This document shows, piece after piece, positions 1 through 8,204 of a DNA stretch of 64,000 nt. The stretch spans positions 1 through 64,000 of the forward strand of contig JACKNM010000013.1 of the NCBI GenBank assembly GCA_024234875.1, in the 5' to 3' direction. Each line of letters opens with the position of its first letter. Position 1 is the first letter of the stretch. The position numbers and the translations under genes were made by a program. This DNA comes from Ectothiorhodospiraceae bacterium (GTDB taxonomy: Bacteria > Pseudomonadota > Gammaproteobacteria > HK1). The notes below the pieces were generated by a model that saw only the letters and a program-made list of their open reading frames with translations, made no database searches and was not told the DNA's origin.

Positions 1-984
1 CTGCCGGGAAGTGGCCTGGCCGGGATCTCGGTCGACCTGGTCCAGCTCGTGGAGCGGGCGAGCGAGCAGCTCGGGGTGATGGTCGAGCGCCGCGACGCCG
101 AGCACGAGCTGAAGCGCCAGTACGACCGCCTGCACACCACGCTGAACGAGCTCGCGACCACCCGCGAGGCGCTCTACCACTCCGAGAAGCTCGCCTCGAT
201 CGGTCAGCTCGCGGCTGGCATCGCGCACGAGATCAACAACCCGGTCGCCTACGTGCTGTCGAACTTCGGCCCGCTCGACGAGTACGTCGCGTGCATGAGC
301 CGAATGCTCGGGCTACACGGGCGCTTCGTCGCCGCGCTCGACCAGCGCGACGCGGGCGCTTGCGATCACGCCAGGTCGAGCCTGGAGGCGCTCGGCCGCG
401 AGGTCGATCTCGACTTCGTGCTCGAGGACGTGCGCTCACTGGTCACGGAGTCGCGTCAGGGCCTGCTGCGGGTGAAGGAAATCGTCACCAACCTGAACGA
501 GTTCTCGCGACGTGACGACGTCGAGCAGGCACCAGCAGACATCAATCAGGGGCTCGAGTCGACGCTCAAGCTCCTCGCGCCGAAGCTCAAGTCCGGAATC
601 ACCGTCGAGCGCGATCTCGCCGAGCTACCGTTGGTGAGGTGCAACCTCGGCCTGCTGAACCAGGTCTTCCTCAACGTCCTCCAGAACGCCTGCATGGCGA
701 TGGAGGGACGCGGCCGCATCCGCATCGCGACCCGCGCCGAGGGCGAGGACGTGGTCGTCGCCATCCGCGACGACGGGCCGGGAATGCCGGAATCGGTGCG
801 TCAGCGCATCTTCGAGCCGTTCTTCACCACCAAGCCGGTCGGCGAGGGCACGGGGCTCGGTCTGTCGCTGTGCCACGGCATCGTGTCGCGGCACGGCGGG
901 CGCATCGAGGTCGACACGAGCCCCGGCGAGGGGACCGAGTTCCGGATCGTGGTGCCCGTCTCCGGCGCGAGGAAGGCGGCCTGA
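1..984 (+). CDS. Sensor histidine kinase, C-terminal part (5' truncated by window edge)
   Basis: This is the kinase core of a two-component sensor that would autophosphorylate on histidine and pass the phosphate to a response regulator not seen here. The reading frame is open from base 1, so the true start and the input domain lie outside the window. Counting from the edge, a coiled-coil-like stretch comes first, then the H-box GIAHEINNP with the phospho-accepting His at about residue 76. The N-box (NQVFLNVLQNA) is near residue 220, the G1 box DDGPGMP near 257, and the G2 box GEGTGLGLSL near 282. The HEINNP type of H-box is typical of kinases related to NtrB/HPK4. It ends 12 bases before the stop of the convergent SDR gene. 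The signal it senses cannot be told from this fragment. Confidence 0.93.
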   Translation: MPGSGLAGISVDLVQLVERASEQLGVMVERRDAEHELKRQYDRLHTTLNELATTREALYHSEKLASIGQLAAGIAHEINNPVAYVLSNFGPLDEYVACMSRMLGLHGRFVAALDQRDAGACDHARSSLEALGREVDLDFVLEDVRSLVTESRQGLLRVKEIVTNLNEFSRRDDVEQAPADINQGLESTLKLLAPKLKSGITVERDLAELPLVRCNLGLLNQVFLNVLQNACMAMEGRGRIRIATRAEGEDVVVAIRDDGPGMPESVRQRIFEPFFTTKPVGEGTGLGLSLCHGIVSRHGGRIEVDTSPGEGTEFRIVVPVSGARKAA

Positions 985-996
985 CGCGGCACGCGC

Positions 997-1734
997 TCAG
1001 GGCCGCCCTCCGGCCACGCGAATGTTCGCGCCGGCGACGTAACCGGCCCTCGGCGACAGCAGCCACATCACCGCCTCGGCGATCTCCTCCGGCTCGCCGA
1101 TTCGACCCATGGGAATGCGCGAGCCCGCGCTCGCGAGAGCCTCGGCCGAGGGCATGTCGGTGCGGGTGAGGCCGGGGCTCACCGCGTTCACCCGCACGCC
1201 CTCGCCGGCGACCTCCTGCGACAGGCCGATGGTGAAGCTGTTCACCGCGCCCTTCGACACCGCGTAGTGGACCGACTCGCCGGCGCCGCCGATGTAGGCG
1301 GAGCCCGACGAGATGTTCACGATGGCCCCGCCCTTGCCGCCGTGGCGGGTCGACATCCGGCGCAGCGCCTCCTGGGTGCAGAGTACGAGCCCGGTGACGT
1401 TCACCGCGAGCACGCGCTCGAGATCGGCCGGCGCGAGCGCGTCGACGCGCGTCCGCGGCCCGACCACGCCGGCGTTGTTGACCAGGGCGGTGAGCGTGCC
1501 GAGGCGCTCGTCGACGGTCTCGAACATCCGCCGCACGTCCCCGGCGCGGCTCACGTCCGCCTGCACCGCGATGGCGCGCCCCCCGGCCGACTCGATGTCC
1601 GCCACCACGGCCTGCGCCGCGGCCTCCTCGGCCCGATAGTTCACGGCCACCGCGTAGCCGTTGGACCCGAGCAGCCGCGCGACCGCGGCACCGATCCCCC
1701 GACTCGCGCCGGTGACGACGGCGACATCGCTCAT
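997..1734 (-). CDS. SDR family NAD(P)-dependent oxidoreductase
   Basis: A classical short-chain dehydrogenase/reductase of 245 residues, the usual length for the family. The Rossmann glycine motif TGASRGIG lies at residues 8-15, NNAG at 86-89, a catalytic serine around 143, and the Tyr157/Lys161 pair in YAVSK. Together these support a soluble cytoplasmic NAD(P)-dependent dehydrogenase or reductase acting on a carbonyl or hydroxyl group. The sequence is of the FabG/glucose-1-dehydrogenase-like group, but nothing identifies the substrate. It stands alone on the minus strand, convergent with the histidine kinase and divergent from the dienelactone hydrolase gene. Confidence 0.92.
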   Translation of the reverse strand: MSDVAVVTGASRGIGAAVARLLGSNGYAVAVNYRAEEAAAQAVVADIESAGGRAIAVQADVSRAGDVRRMFETVDERLGTLTALVNNAGVVGPRTRVDALAPADLERVLAVNVTGLVLCTQEALRRMSTRHGGKGGAIVNISSGSAYIGGAGESVHYAVSKGAVNSFTIGLSQEVAGEGVRVNAVSPGLTRTDMPSAEALASAGSRIPMGRIGEPEEIAEAVMWLLSPRAGYVAGANIRVAGGRP

Positions 1735-1880
1735 CTCTCACCTCCACCCGGCCACCCGCCGGTCGCACGCACCTTGCCGCCCCGTCGGGGCTGCGGTCAA
1801 CGTCGATCCTGCCTCCCGGGCGGCCGTCGAAGGGCCTGTCCCTACACCCCAAGACCGAACCCCCCCGCCACCCGTAGGGG

Positions 1881-1928
1881 CGGGGTGCCATCCCCGCCCG
1901 TGCACGCGGGGTGCCATCCCCACCCGTG
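1881..1928. repeat. Tandem 22-bp palindromic repeat
   Basis: Two copies of a 22-bp unit (1881-1902 and 1907-1928) differ at one base and are spaced 26 bases start to start. Each unit is an inverted repeat around the core TGCCAT, with arms GGGG and CCCC that extend to GGGCGGGG/CCCCGCCC in copy 1. They lie about 90 bases upstream of the hydrolase start at 2017, in the 282-base divergent region between that gene and the SDR. They may be a repetitive extragenic element or a protein-binding site. Confidence 0.6.
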
Positions 1929-2016
1929 AATACTTCCCTTGGTGTAGCCTCAGCGGCCCACCATCGTGCCCGGCCGCTCCGAGGCCCGGGCCAGACGCCA
2001 CGAGGAGGAGTGACAG

Positions 2017-2757
2017 ATGTCGGCGGACAGCGCGAGCATCAAGACCGAGACCGTGACCTACGACGCCAAGGGCACGCAGTGCAAGGGCTACCTGGCCCTC
2101 GCCGGCGGTACCGGGCCGCGCCCGGGCGTCCTCGTGGTGCACGAGTGGTGGGGGCTCGACGACTACATCCGCGGTCGGGCCCGAATGCTGGCCGAGCTCG
2201 GTTACAACGCGCTCGCCGTCGACATGTACGGCGGTGGGCAGACCGCGTCCGACCCGCAGGGCGCGGGGGCGCTGATGAACGGGGTGCTCGGTGACGTCGC
2301 GGCCGCCGAGGCGCGACTGGCGGCGGCGCGGGCGACGCTCGCCGCGCAGGCCGGCACCGACGCCTCGCGGATCGCCGCCATCGGCTACTGCTTCGGCGGG
2401 GCGATGGTCCTGCACGCCGCGCGCATCGGCATGGATCTCCGTGCGGTCGCGAGCTTCCACGGCGCGCTCGGCTCCTTCCACAAGCCGGCGCCCGGCTCGG
2501 TGAAGGCCAAGATCCTGGTCTGCCACGGCGGCGCGGACGCGTTGATTCCCGAGGCGGACATCGCCAACTTCAAGCAGGAGATGGACGCCGCGGGCGCGGA
2601 CTACGAGTTCGTGAGCTACGACGGGGCGTTGCACGGGTTCTCCAACCCCAACGCGACCGCCAACGGCGAGAAGTACGGGCTGCCGCTGCGCTACGACGCG
2701 GACGTCGACAAGCGCTCGTGGGCGGCGATGAAGGCACTGTTCGAGCGCGCGCTCTGA
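2017..2757 (+). CDS. Dienelactone hydrolase family protein
   Basis: A 246-residue alpha/beta hydrolase of the dienelactone hydrolase family. The nucleophile is Cys125 in GYCFGG, with the acid Asp174 in HGGADALIP and the base His206 in LHGFSNP. The HEWWGL motif near residue 42 is characteristic of the family. Typical members hydrolyse 4-carboxymethylenebut-2-en-4-olide in chloroaromatic degradation, but many are general carboxyl-ester hydrolases. With no catabolic neighbours, the substrate is open. The ATG follows GAGGAG at a good distance. No signal peptide is seen, so it is probably cytoplasmic. Confidence 0.92.
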   Translation: MSADSASIKTETVTYDAKGTQCKGYLALAGGTGPRPGVLVVHEWWGLDDYIRGRARMLAELGYNALAVDMYGGGQTASDPQGAGALMNGVLGDVAAAEARLAAARATLAAQAGTDASRIAAIGYCFGGAMVLHAARIGMDLRAVASFHGALGSFHKPAPGSVKAKILVCHGGADALIPEADIANFKQEMDAAGADYEFVSYDGALHGFSNPNATANGEKYGLPLRYDADVDKRSWAAMKALFERAL

Positions 2758-2788
2758 GCGCGCGGGGCGGCCGCCGGGCGTAGCCGGG

Positions 2789-3295
2789 TCACTCGCGCAC
2801 GATCTGCGCCCCCTCGCGGCAGAGCAGCGCCACCGCCTCGCGCCACTGGGCAACGATCGCCTCGCGCTCGGCCTCGGAGGTCGGCCGGAATCCGCCCCCC
2901 TCGGCCGGTGAGTAGAACCGCTCGCTGCCGGACTGGAAGTGCGCCAGGAATCGCCGCGCGTCCTCGCAGGTGTACTTCGACTCGACGACCGGGCCGGTGG
3001 CAACGGTCGGCGCCGGGCTCACGGGCGGTGCAGGCGTGGCCCGCGCCGCCGCCGCGCGGATGCGCTCGCGGCGCTCGGCCTCCTCGCGCGCCCGCAGCTC
3101 CGCGCGCTGGCGCTCGACGATCGCCTCGACCGAGTCGGGCGCGGCCCCGCGCTCACTCGGCGGCGGCCGGTCGCTGTACTGGACGTTGCCCTGCGCGTCG
3201 GTCCACTTGTAGAGCCGCGCCTCGGCCACCGGCGTGAGCGCGATCAGCAACGAGAGCGCGACGAGGATGCGGGCACTGGAATCACGCGCGTCCAT
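2789..3295 (-). CDS. DUF4124 domain-containing exported protein
   Basis: A small secreted or periplasmic protein of unknown function. The chosen ATG gives 168 residues starting with a plain signal peptide (hydrophobic stretch LVALSLLIALTPVAEA). The DUF4124 motif follows directly: RLYKWTDAQGNVQYSDRPP, the usual position for this domain. The middle is Arg/Glu-rich and coiled-coil-like, then comes a Pro/Ala linker, then a C-terminal segment with two cysteines (YTCEDARRF and LLCREGAQ) that may form a disulfide. An upstream ATG (MMSR) would add three residues. DUF4124 proteins are common in gamma- and betaproteobacteria. Confidence 0.82.
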   Translation of the reverse strand: MDARDSSARILVALSLLIALTPVAEARLYKWTDAQGNVQYSDRPPPSERGAAPDSVEAIVERQRAELRAREEAERRERIRAAAARATPAPPVSPAPTVATGPVVESKYTCEDARRFLAHFQSGSERFYSPAEGGGFRPTSEAEREAIVAQWREAVALLCREGAQIVRE

Positions 3296-3351
3296 GCGCG
3301 ACATCATGCCGCCGCCCGCGACACGGCGTCCAGCGGCCATCGGCGGCGCGC

Positions 3352-4263
3352 CTACGCCGCCGTCGGTGGCGGGAAGGTCTCGTGCCAGTGGCGGGCGATG
3401 TCCGCGCGCGCGGCGACCCAGACCCCGTCCTGACCCGCCACGTGGTCGAGGAAACGCGCAAGCCCGCTCGCGCGACCGGGATGCCCGACGATGCGTTGAT
3501 GCAGCCCCACCGACATCATCCGCGGCGCCCGTCGTCCCTCGGCCAGCAGCATGTCGAACGCCTCGCGCAGGTAGCGGAAGAACTCGCGCCCGGTGCCGAT
3601 CGGCCCGCGCGCGATCTGGGTGTCGTTGTGGGTGAGGGTGTAGGGCACGACCAGATGCGGCCCGCCGTCGACCTGCACCCAGTACGGCAGCTCGTCGTTG
3701 TAGGCATCGGAGTCGTAGAGGAAGCCGCCCTCCTCGGCCAACAGCCGACGCGTGTTGACGCTCGGCGCGTAGCGACAGTACCAGCCGAGCGGACGACGCC
3801 CGACGCTGCGCTCGATGCTCGCGACGGCCTCGTGGATCTGGCGCCGCTCCTCGTCCTCGTCGAGGCGATAGTGCTCGACCCAGCGCAGACCGTGCCCGCA
3901 GATGTCCCAGCCGGCATCGCGAATCGCGGCGGCGATCGCCGGATTGCGCTCCAGCGCGCGCGCGCAGACGAAGGGCGTCACCGGCATGTCGCGCTCACGA
4001 AACAGCCGATGCAGACGCCAGAAACCGACTCGCGAGCCGTACTCGAACATCGATTCCGCGCCGAGGTCACGCTCACCGTGCGGCACCGGTGACGCCGGCA
4101 CCTCGGTCAACCGCGCCTCGGTGAAGCCGTCACCATCGGCGATCGACGCCTCCGAACCCTCCTCGACGTTGATCACGAAGTTGAGCGCGAGACGCGCGCC
4201 GCCAGGCCAGCGCGGGTCGGGCGGGTTGCGGCCGTAGCCGACGAAGTCGCGGGGCTGGGTCAT
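3352..4263 (-). CDS. puuE: Allantoinase of the polysaccharide-deacetylase type (PuuE)
   Basis: A 303-residue NodB-fold amidohydrolase closely resembling PuuE allantoinase, which opens allantoin to allantoate in purine degradation without a metal-dependent urease-type centre. The N-terminal GYGRNPPDPRWP, the FVINVEEGSE segment, the CGHGLRW motif near residue 145 and the YDSDAYNDELPYWV stretch are typical of this clade rather than of chitin or peptidoglycan deacetylases. There is no signal peptide, which fits a cytosolic enzyme. No other ureide genes lie alongside; the molybdenum hydroxylase at 14.8-18.4 kb could be a purine oxidase, but that link is speculative. Confidence 0.85.
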   Translation of the reverse strand: MTQPRDFVGYGRNPPDPRWPGGARLALNFVINVEEGSEASIADGDGFTEARLTEVPASPVPHGERDLGAESMFEYGSRVGFWRLHRLFRERDMPVTPFVCARALERNPAIAAAIRDAGWDICGHGLRWVEHYRLDEDEERRQIHEAVASIERSVGRRPLGWYCRYAPSVNTRRLLAEEGGFLYDSDAYNDELPYWVQVDGGPHLVVPYTLTHNDTQIARGPIGTGREFFRYLREAFDMLLAEGRRAPRMMSVGLHQRIVGHPGRASGLARFLDHVAGQDGVWVAARADIARHWHETFPPPTAA

Positions 4264-4341
4264 GCGGGCTCTCCAGTGATCCTCGGCGAGGAGCCGGGGA
4301 TTATCGGCGATCGGCCACCGGCACCGACACCCGCGCGGCCG

Positions 4342-5178
4342 TCACCTCTGACGCGCCGGCACCCACGCCGTGGTGCGCCCGCCGACGGTGACGTGCTCGA
4401 CGCGCTCGCCGCGCGCGGTGGTGGCATCGTCCCGACGACCCCAGCGGCGGTGGAACAACCAGCCTCGCGGGTACCGGGTGTCGTCGGCGTCGGCGGCGAC
4501 CGCGGTACGAACCACCTGGCGGAGCCTTGCGTGCAGCCGGCGCACCTCGGCGTCGTCGAGGGTGTCGACGCGGCGGCGGGGGTCGATGCCGGCCTGGTAG
4601 AGCACCTCGTCGGCGATCCAGTTGCCGACGCCAGCGGCGAAGCTCTGGTCGAGCAGCCGCGACTTCACCACCGCGCGCCCGACCCGCAACCGTCGCCCGA
4701 ACTCCGCCGGCGTGGGCATGTCGAGCAACGGATCGAAGCCGAGGCGGGCGATCGGGGGCTCGCGCTGCGGATCGTGGCGCAGCGTGATGCGCCCGAGACG
4801 GCGGCCGTCGACCATCACCAGCTCGCCGCCGTCGTCGAGCCAGAGGTGGATCCGCGCGAACCGCGGCGGCCAGTCCTCGGCCGGCTCGCGCGGACCGGAC
4901 TTGTAACGCAGGCCACGCGCCCCCGGCACGTGGAAGGCGCCGGTCATCCCGAAGTGGAACAACGGGTGCGGCGCGGCGTCGAGCTCGAACCAGAGCTGCT
5001 TGCCGCGGCGGCGGACCGCCAGCACACGGCGACCGGTCAATGCCCTGGCCACCGCCGCCGGCGCGACGCCCTGGAACACGATCGGGTCGTCGGCACACCA
5101 CACGCGGGCGATGTGCCGTCCCGCGGCCACGCCCTCGGCGACCCGCCGGCCGCGCTCGACCTCGGGGAGCTCGGGCAC
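4342..5178 (-). CDS. Fpg/Nei family DNA glycosylase lacking the zinc-finger cysteines
   Basis: A base-excision repair enzyme of 278 residues that would remove oxidised bases and nick the abasic site. The N-terminus MPELPEVE provides the catalytic Pro and Glu, and RRRGKQLWFEL carries the conserved Lys near residue 60. HFGMTGAF and the helix-two-turns-helix segment VGNWIADEVLYQAGI follow. The C-terminal end has no Cys at all where bacterial Fpg has four. It instead reads HRRWGRRDD... then VGGRTTAWVPARQ, as in the zincless finger of plant and fungal Fpg and NEIL1. The Arg in GRTT that contacts DNA is kept, so the protein should be active. Confidence 0.9.
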   Translation of the reverse strand: MPELPEVERGRRVAEGVAAGRHIARVWCADDPIVFQGVAPAAVARALTGRRVLAVRRRGKQLWFELDAAPHPLFHFGMTGAFHVPGARGLRYKSGPREPAEDWPPRFARIHLWLDDGGELVMVDGRRLGRITLRHDPQREPPIARLGFDPLLDMPTPAEFGRRLRVGRAVVKSRLLDQSFAAGVGNWIADEVLYQAGIDPRRRVDTLDDAEVRRLHARLRQVVRTAVAADADDTRYPRGWLFHRRWGRRDDATTARGERVEHVTVGGRTTAWVPARQR

Positions 5179-5249
5179 CTGGTCTCCTCGACTACCCCCC
5201 GGGCGCCGGCCGGCGCCCGGGGCTCACCCCGACCTTCACGGGCGCCGCC

Positions 5250-7217
5250 TCAGCGGTGGCGACGATGCCCGTGGCCGCCATGGCCGTGACCGTGACCGCG
5301 CGGCGAATCGATCTCCTCGAGCCGGATCGACTGCACCGCACCGATGCGCCGCCGATCGCCGGCCCCGTAGGCGAGCCCGCCGCGCTGGTCGATCACCACC
5401 GACTGCACCGAGCCGATCTCGGTGAGGCGGCTGTCGGCCAGGTTGTGACCGAGGCCGCGCAGCGCGTCGATCACGTCGAGGTCGAAGCCGGCCTCGAGGT
5501 TCGGGCTGCCGTTGGCGCTGGTCTGCGAGATGCGCGGCGCGTCGACCGCCTCCTGGACGTTGCGCCCGTGGTCGATGAGGTTCGAGGTCACGTTGACCAC
5601 CGAGTTGATGATCGTCGAGCCGCCGGGAGACCCGAGCGCGACGAGGGGGCGGCGGCCGTCGAACAGCATCGTCGGCGCCATGGACGAGCGCGGGCGCTTG
5701 AATGGCGCGACGTCGTTGGCGCCAGGATCGAAGGCATCCGGGTCGGGGTTGGCGGTGGGGGTCGAGTTGAAGTCCGTGAGCTCGTTGTTCAGCAAGAACC
5801 CGTAGCCCGGGACCATCAGCCCGGTGCCCCACGCCGACTCGATGGTGTTGGTGTAGGTGACGACGTTGCCGTGGCGGTCGACCACCGAGAAGTGGGTGGT
5901 GTTGAGCCCCTCGGTGTCGGCCCGCGAGAGCTGCGCGAGGTGGCCGCCTCCGGCGCCGCTGTCGTACGGGCGCGGATCGCCCGCGACGACGCTCGCCTGA
6001 CGTGCGTCGGGGTCGATGAGGGCGGCGCGGGTGGCGAGATAATCGTCGTCGACCAGGCCCCGCACCGGCAGCGACACGAAGTCGGTGTCACCCATCCACA
6101 CCGCACGGTCGGCGAAGGCGAGACGCATCGACTCCAGCATCACGTTCAGCGTGCGCTGACCGCCGAGCCCGTAGCCGGCCGCCGCGTCGCCGATGGGGAA
6201 GTGCTCCATCAGCTTCAGGATCTGGATCACCGTCAATCCACCGGACGACGGTGGGGGCATCGAGACCACCCGATAACCGCGGTACTTGCCGACCACCGGA
6301 TCGCGCACCGAGGCGGTGTAGCCGGCGAGGTCGTCGAGCGTCATGCGCCCGCGCATGCGCTCGACGTCGGCGGGGTCGACCGAGCTCGCGCCGTTGGTGG
6401 TGCGGGCGTTGCGCTGGGTATCGACGATCGCCTGCGCGATGTCGCCGGCGTAGAACGCGCTCTGCCCCTCGTCGGCGATTCGGCGCAGCGTCGCCGCCAG
6501 CGCCGGCTGCACCAGCAACGCGTCGCGCGCGAGCGGCACACCACCCGGCGCGAACACCGCCCGCGCCTCGTCGTAGGCAGGGTCGCCCGGCTCGTTGGCG
6601 AGCCGACCGCCGGGCGCGACCCCGGCCGCGATGCTCTCGGCCAGCCGCGAGCTGACGCGGAACCCGTTCTCGGCCAGCGCGACCGCGGGCTCGATGACGT
6701 CGGCGAGGCCCATCGTCCCCACCTCGTCGAGCGCGAGGGCCAGGCCGCGCACCATCCCCGGCACGCCGACGCCGATGCCGCTGGTCGAGCGCAGCCCGAA
6801 CGGCAGCGCGGAGCCGCTCGCGCCGAGGAACATCTCGGGATCGGCGGCCGCCGGGGCACGCTCCCGGGAGTCGATGACGAAGGTGCGCCCGGACCGCGCG
6901 TGGTGAATCATCATGAATCCGCCACCGCCGATCCCGGCCGACTGCGGCTCCACCACGTTCAACGCGAAGGCGATGGCGGCGGCGGCGTCGACGGCGTTGC
7001 CACCGCGGCGCAGAATCTCGGCGCCGACCCGGGCCGCCTCCGGCTCACTGGTGGCGACGACCCCGCCCCGCACCCCGGGAACGCCGAGGGACTGCGTGTC
7101 ACGCGCCTCGGCGGCGGAAGGGACGACGACCGACAACGCCGGCAGCGCGAGCGAGGCCCCGATCAGCGCGCTCGCGAGCAGGCGACGCGCGACGGCAAAC
7201 GTGGGCAGTCCAATCAC
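5250..7217 (-). CDS. ggt: Gamma-glutamyltransferase with His-rich tail
   Basis: A periplasmic N-terminal-nucleophile hydrolase that cleaves glutathione and other gamma-glutamyl compounds and can transfer the glutamyl group. The GTG start at 7217 follows a strong AGGAGGG eight bases upstream and gives 655 residues with a signal peptide (about residues 8-38). SEPEAARVG and GGNAVDAAAA are family motifs. The autoprocessing Thr is about residue 441 in TTHFSVVD, and PRSSMAPT and GSPGGSTIIN line the active site. The last residues are unusually rich in Gly and His (GHGHGHGGHGHRRHR), which could bind metal. It is divergent from the chorismate mutase gene with about 200 bases between. Confidence 0.93.
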   Translation of the reverse strand: MIGLPTFAVARRLLASALIGASLALPALSVVVPSAAEARDTQSLGVPGVRGGVVATSEPEAARVGAEILRRGGNAVDAAAAIAFALNVVEPQSAGIGGGGFMMIHHARSGRTFVIDSRERAPAAADPEMFLGASGSALPFGLRSTSGIGVGVPGMVRGLALALDEVGTMGLADVIEPAVALAENGFRVSSRLAESIAAGVAPGGRLANEPGDPAYDEARAVFAPGGVPLARDALLVQPALAATLRRIADEGQSAFYAGDIAQAIVDTQRNARTTNGASSVDPADVERMRGRMTLDDLAGYTASVRDPVVGKYRGYRVVSMPPPSSGGLTVIQILKLMEHFPIGDAAAGYGLGGQRTLNVMLESMRLAFADRAVWMGDTDFVSLPVRGLVDDDYLATRAALIDPDARQASVVAGDPRPYDSGAGGGHLAQLSRADTEGLNTTHFSVVDRHGNVVTYTNTIESAWGTGLMVPGYGFLLNNELTDFNSTPTANPDPDAFDPGANDVAPFKRPRSSMAPTMLFDGRRPLVALGSPGGSTIINSVVNVTSNLIDHGRNVQEAVDAPRISQTSANGSPNLEAGFDLDVIDALRGLGHNLADSRLTEIGSVQSVVIDQRGGLAYGAGDRRRIGAVQSIRLEEIDSPRGHGHGHGGHGHRRHR

Positions 7218-7418
7218 GAGATGACCCTCCTGGGTGGTCTTGGTGTTGTTCGCGTTCTCGAGTCGACCCGCCTCCGGCGGACCGCAGCCGCAGTCTAGCC
7301 CGGTCGCCCACGGTGCGGGCCAACGAAGTACGCCGCGGGGGCGGGCGACCGGGGGCGGGGCCTTGATCGCCGGGTCGGCGGATCGTGACAATGCCGCTCC
7401 GCCACCAGGTCCACGACG

Positions 7419-8129
7419 ATGCGACCAGAGCTCGACCTCCAGCGCTCGATCCGCCCCGGCCTCGACATCCTGGCCAACGAGATCGTGATCGCGCTGCGCA
7501 AGCGCGCGCGCTTCCCCGCCAACCCCGCGGTCTACGAGCCCGGCCTCGTGGTGAGCGACCGCAGCATGTCGCTGCTGGATCACGTGCTACGCCGCGAGGA
7601 ACGCGTCCACGCCGAGCTCGGGCGCTACCTGTACGCCTCGCAGGAGGCGTTCTCGGACGTGAGCGACGTGGTGCCGGTGATCGACCGCGCCGCGCCGCCG
7701 AGCCCGGTGCAGCCGATGCACAGTGGGATGGGGCCGAGGCTGGTCGCGTTCTGGCGGCAGTGGATCGACACCGCGTGCCAGCCCGGAACCAATCCCGACA
7801 CCTACGGCGAGACGGTCACCGCCGACGTCCAGGCGCTGCTCGCGATCATGGAGCGCATCAACCTCGGCAAGTACGTGGCGGAGTCGAAGCTCGAGGCGGA
7901 GCCGGAGGCCTTCGCCCGCACCGGGGGTGAGCGTGAGGGGATCCTGGCCCTCATCGTCAAGCCCGAGCGGGAGGCGCAGGTGCTCGAGCTCGCACGCAAG
8001 CTGGCGCGGCACTACGAGCTCGAGCCGGAGCGTGCGGTCGAGGTCTTCCAGTGGATGATCGCCGCCACCGTCGACATCGAGGTCGACTACATCCGCATGC
8101 GGCTGGGGCTGCACCGGCAGCATCCGTAG
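7419..8129 (+). CDS. Chorismate mutase resembling the fungal/plant AroQ type
   Basis: This 236-residue all-helical protein resembles yeast Aro7, which converts chorismate to prephenate on the route to Phe and Tyr. From memory of the yeast enzyme, its active-site residues line up. Arg12 matches yeast Arg16. Arg146 and Lys157 in RINLGKYVAESK match Arg157 and Lys168 with identical spacing. Glu185 matches Glu198, and Thr217 and Glu221 (ATVDIEV) match Thr242 and Glu246. The yeast Asn194 position is Lys181 here. The segment RARFPANPAVYEPG matches the yeast family signature near the N-terminus. Most bacterial chorismate mutases are about 90 residues. The TAG stop lies inside a REP-type repeat. The ribosome binding site is weak. 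Confidence 0.78.
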   Translation: MRPELDLQRSIRPGLDILANEIVIALRKRARFPANPAVYEPGLVVSDRSMSLLDHVLRREERVHAELGRYLYASQEAFSDVSDVVPVIDRAAPPSPVQPMHSGMGPRLVAFWRQWIDTACQPGTNPDTYGETVTADVQALLAIMERINLGKYVAESKLEAEPEAFARTGGEREGILALIVKPEREAQVLELARKLARHYELEPERAVEVFQWMIAATVDIEVDYIRMRLGLHRQHP

Positions 8130-8204
8130 CCCGGGCGCAGCCCGGGATCCCGCGGGCGTGAGGTGGTGCGGTTCCCGGGTTGCGCTGCGCTTCACCCGGG
8201 CTAC
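8126..8204. repeat. Pair of inverted REP-type elements between convergent genes
   Basis: Two units of a REP-like family face each other at 8126-8150 and 8170-8204. Both begin GTAGCCCGGG when read outward from the gene ends and close with CCCGGGA plus WCC. The left unit is shortened in its middle. The TAG in the left unit is the stop codon of the chorismate mutase gene, and the TAG in the right unit (minus strand) is the stop of the MscS gene. Similar units occur at 61403-61558. Such palindromes can act as bidirectional terminators. Confidence 0.75.
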
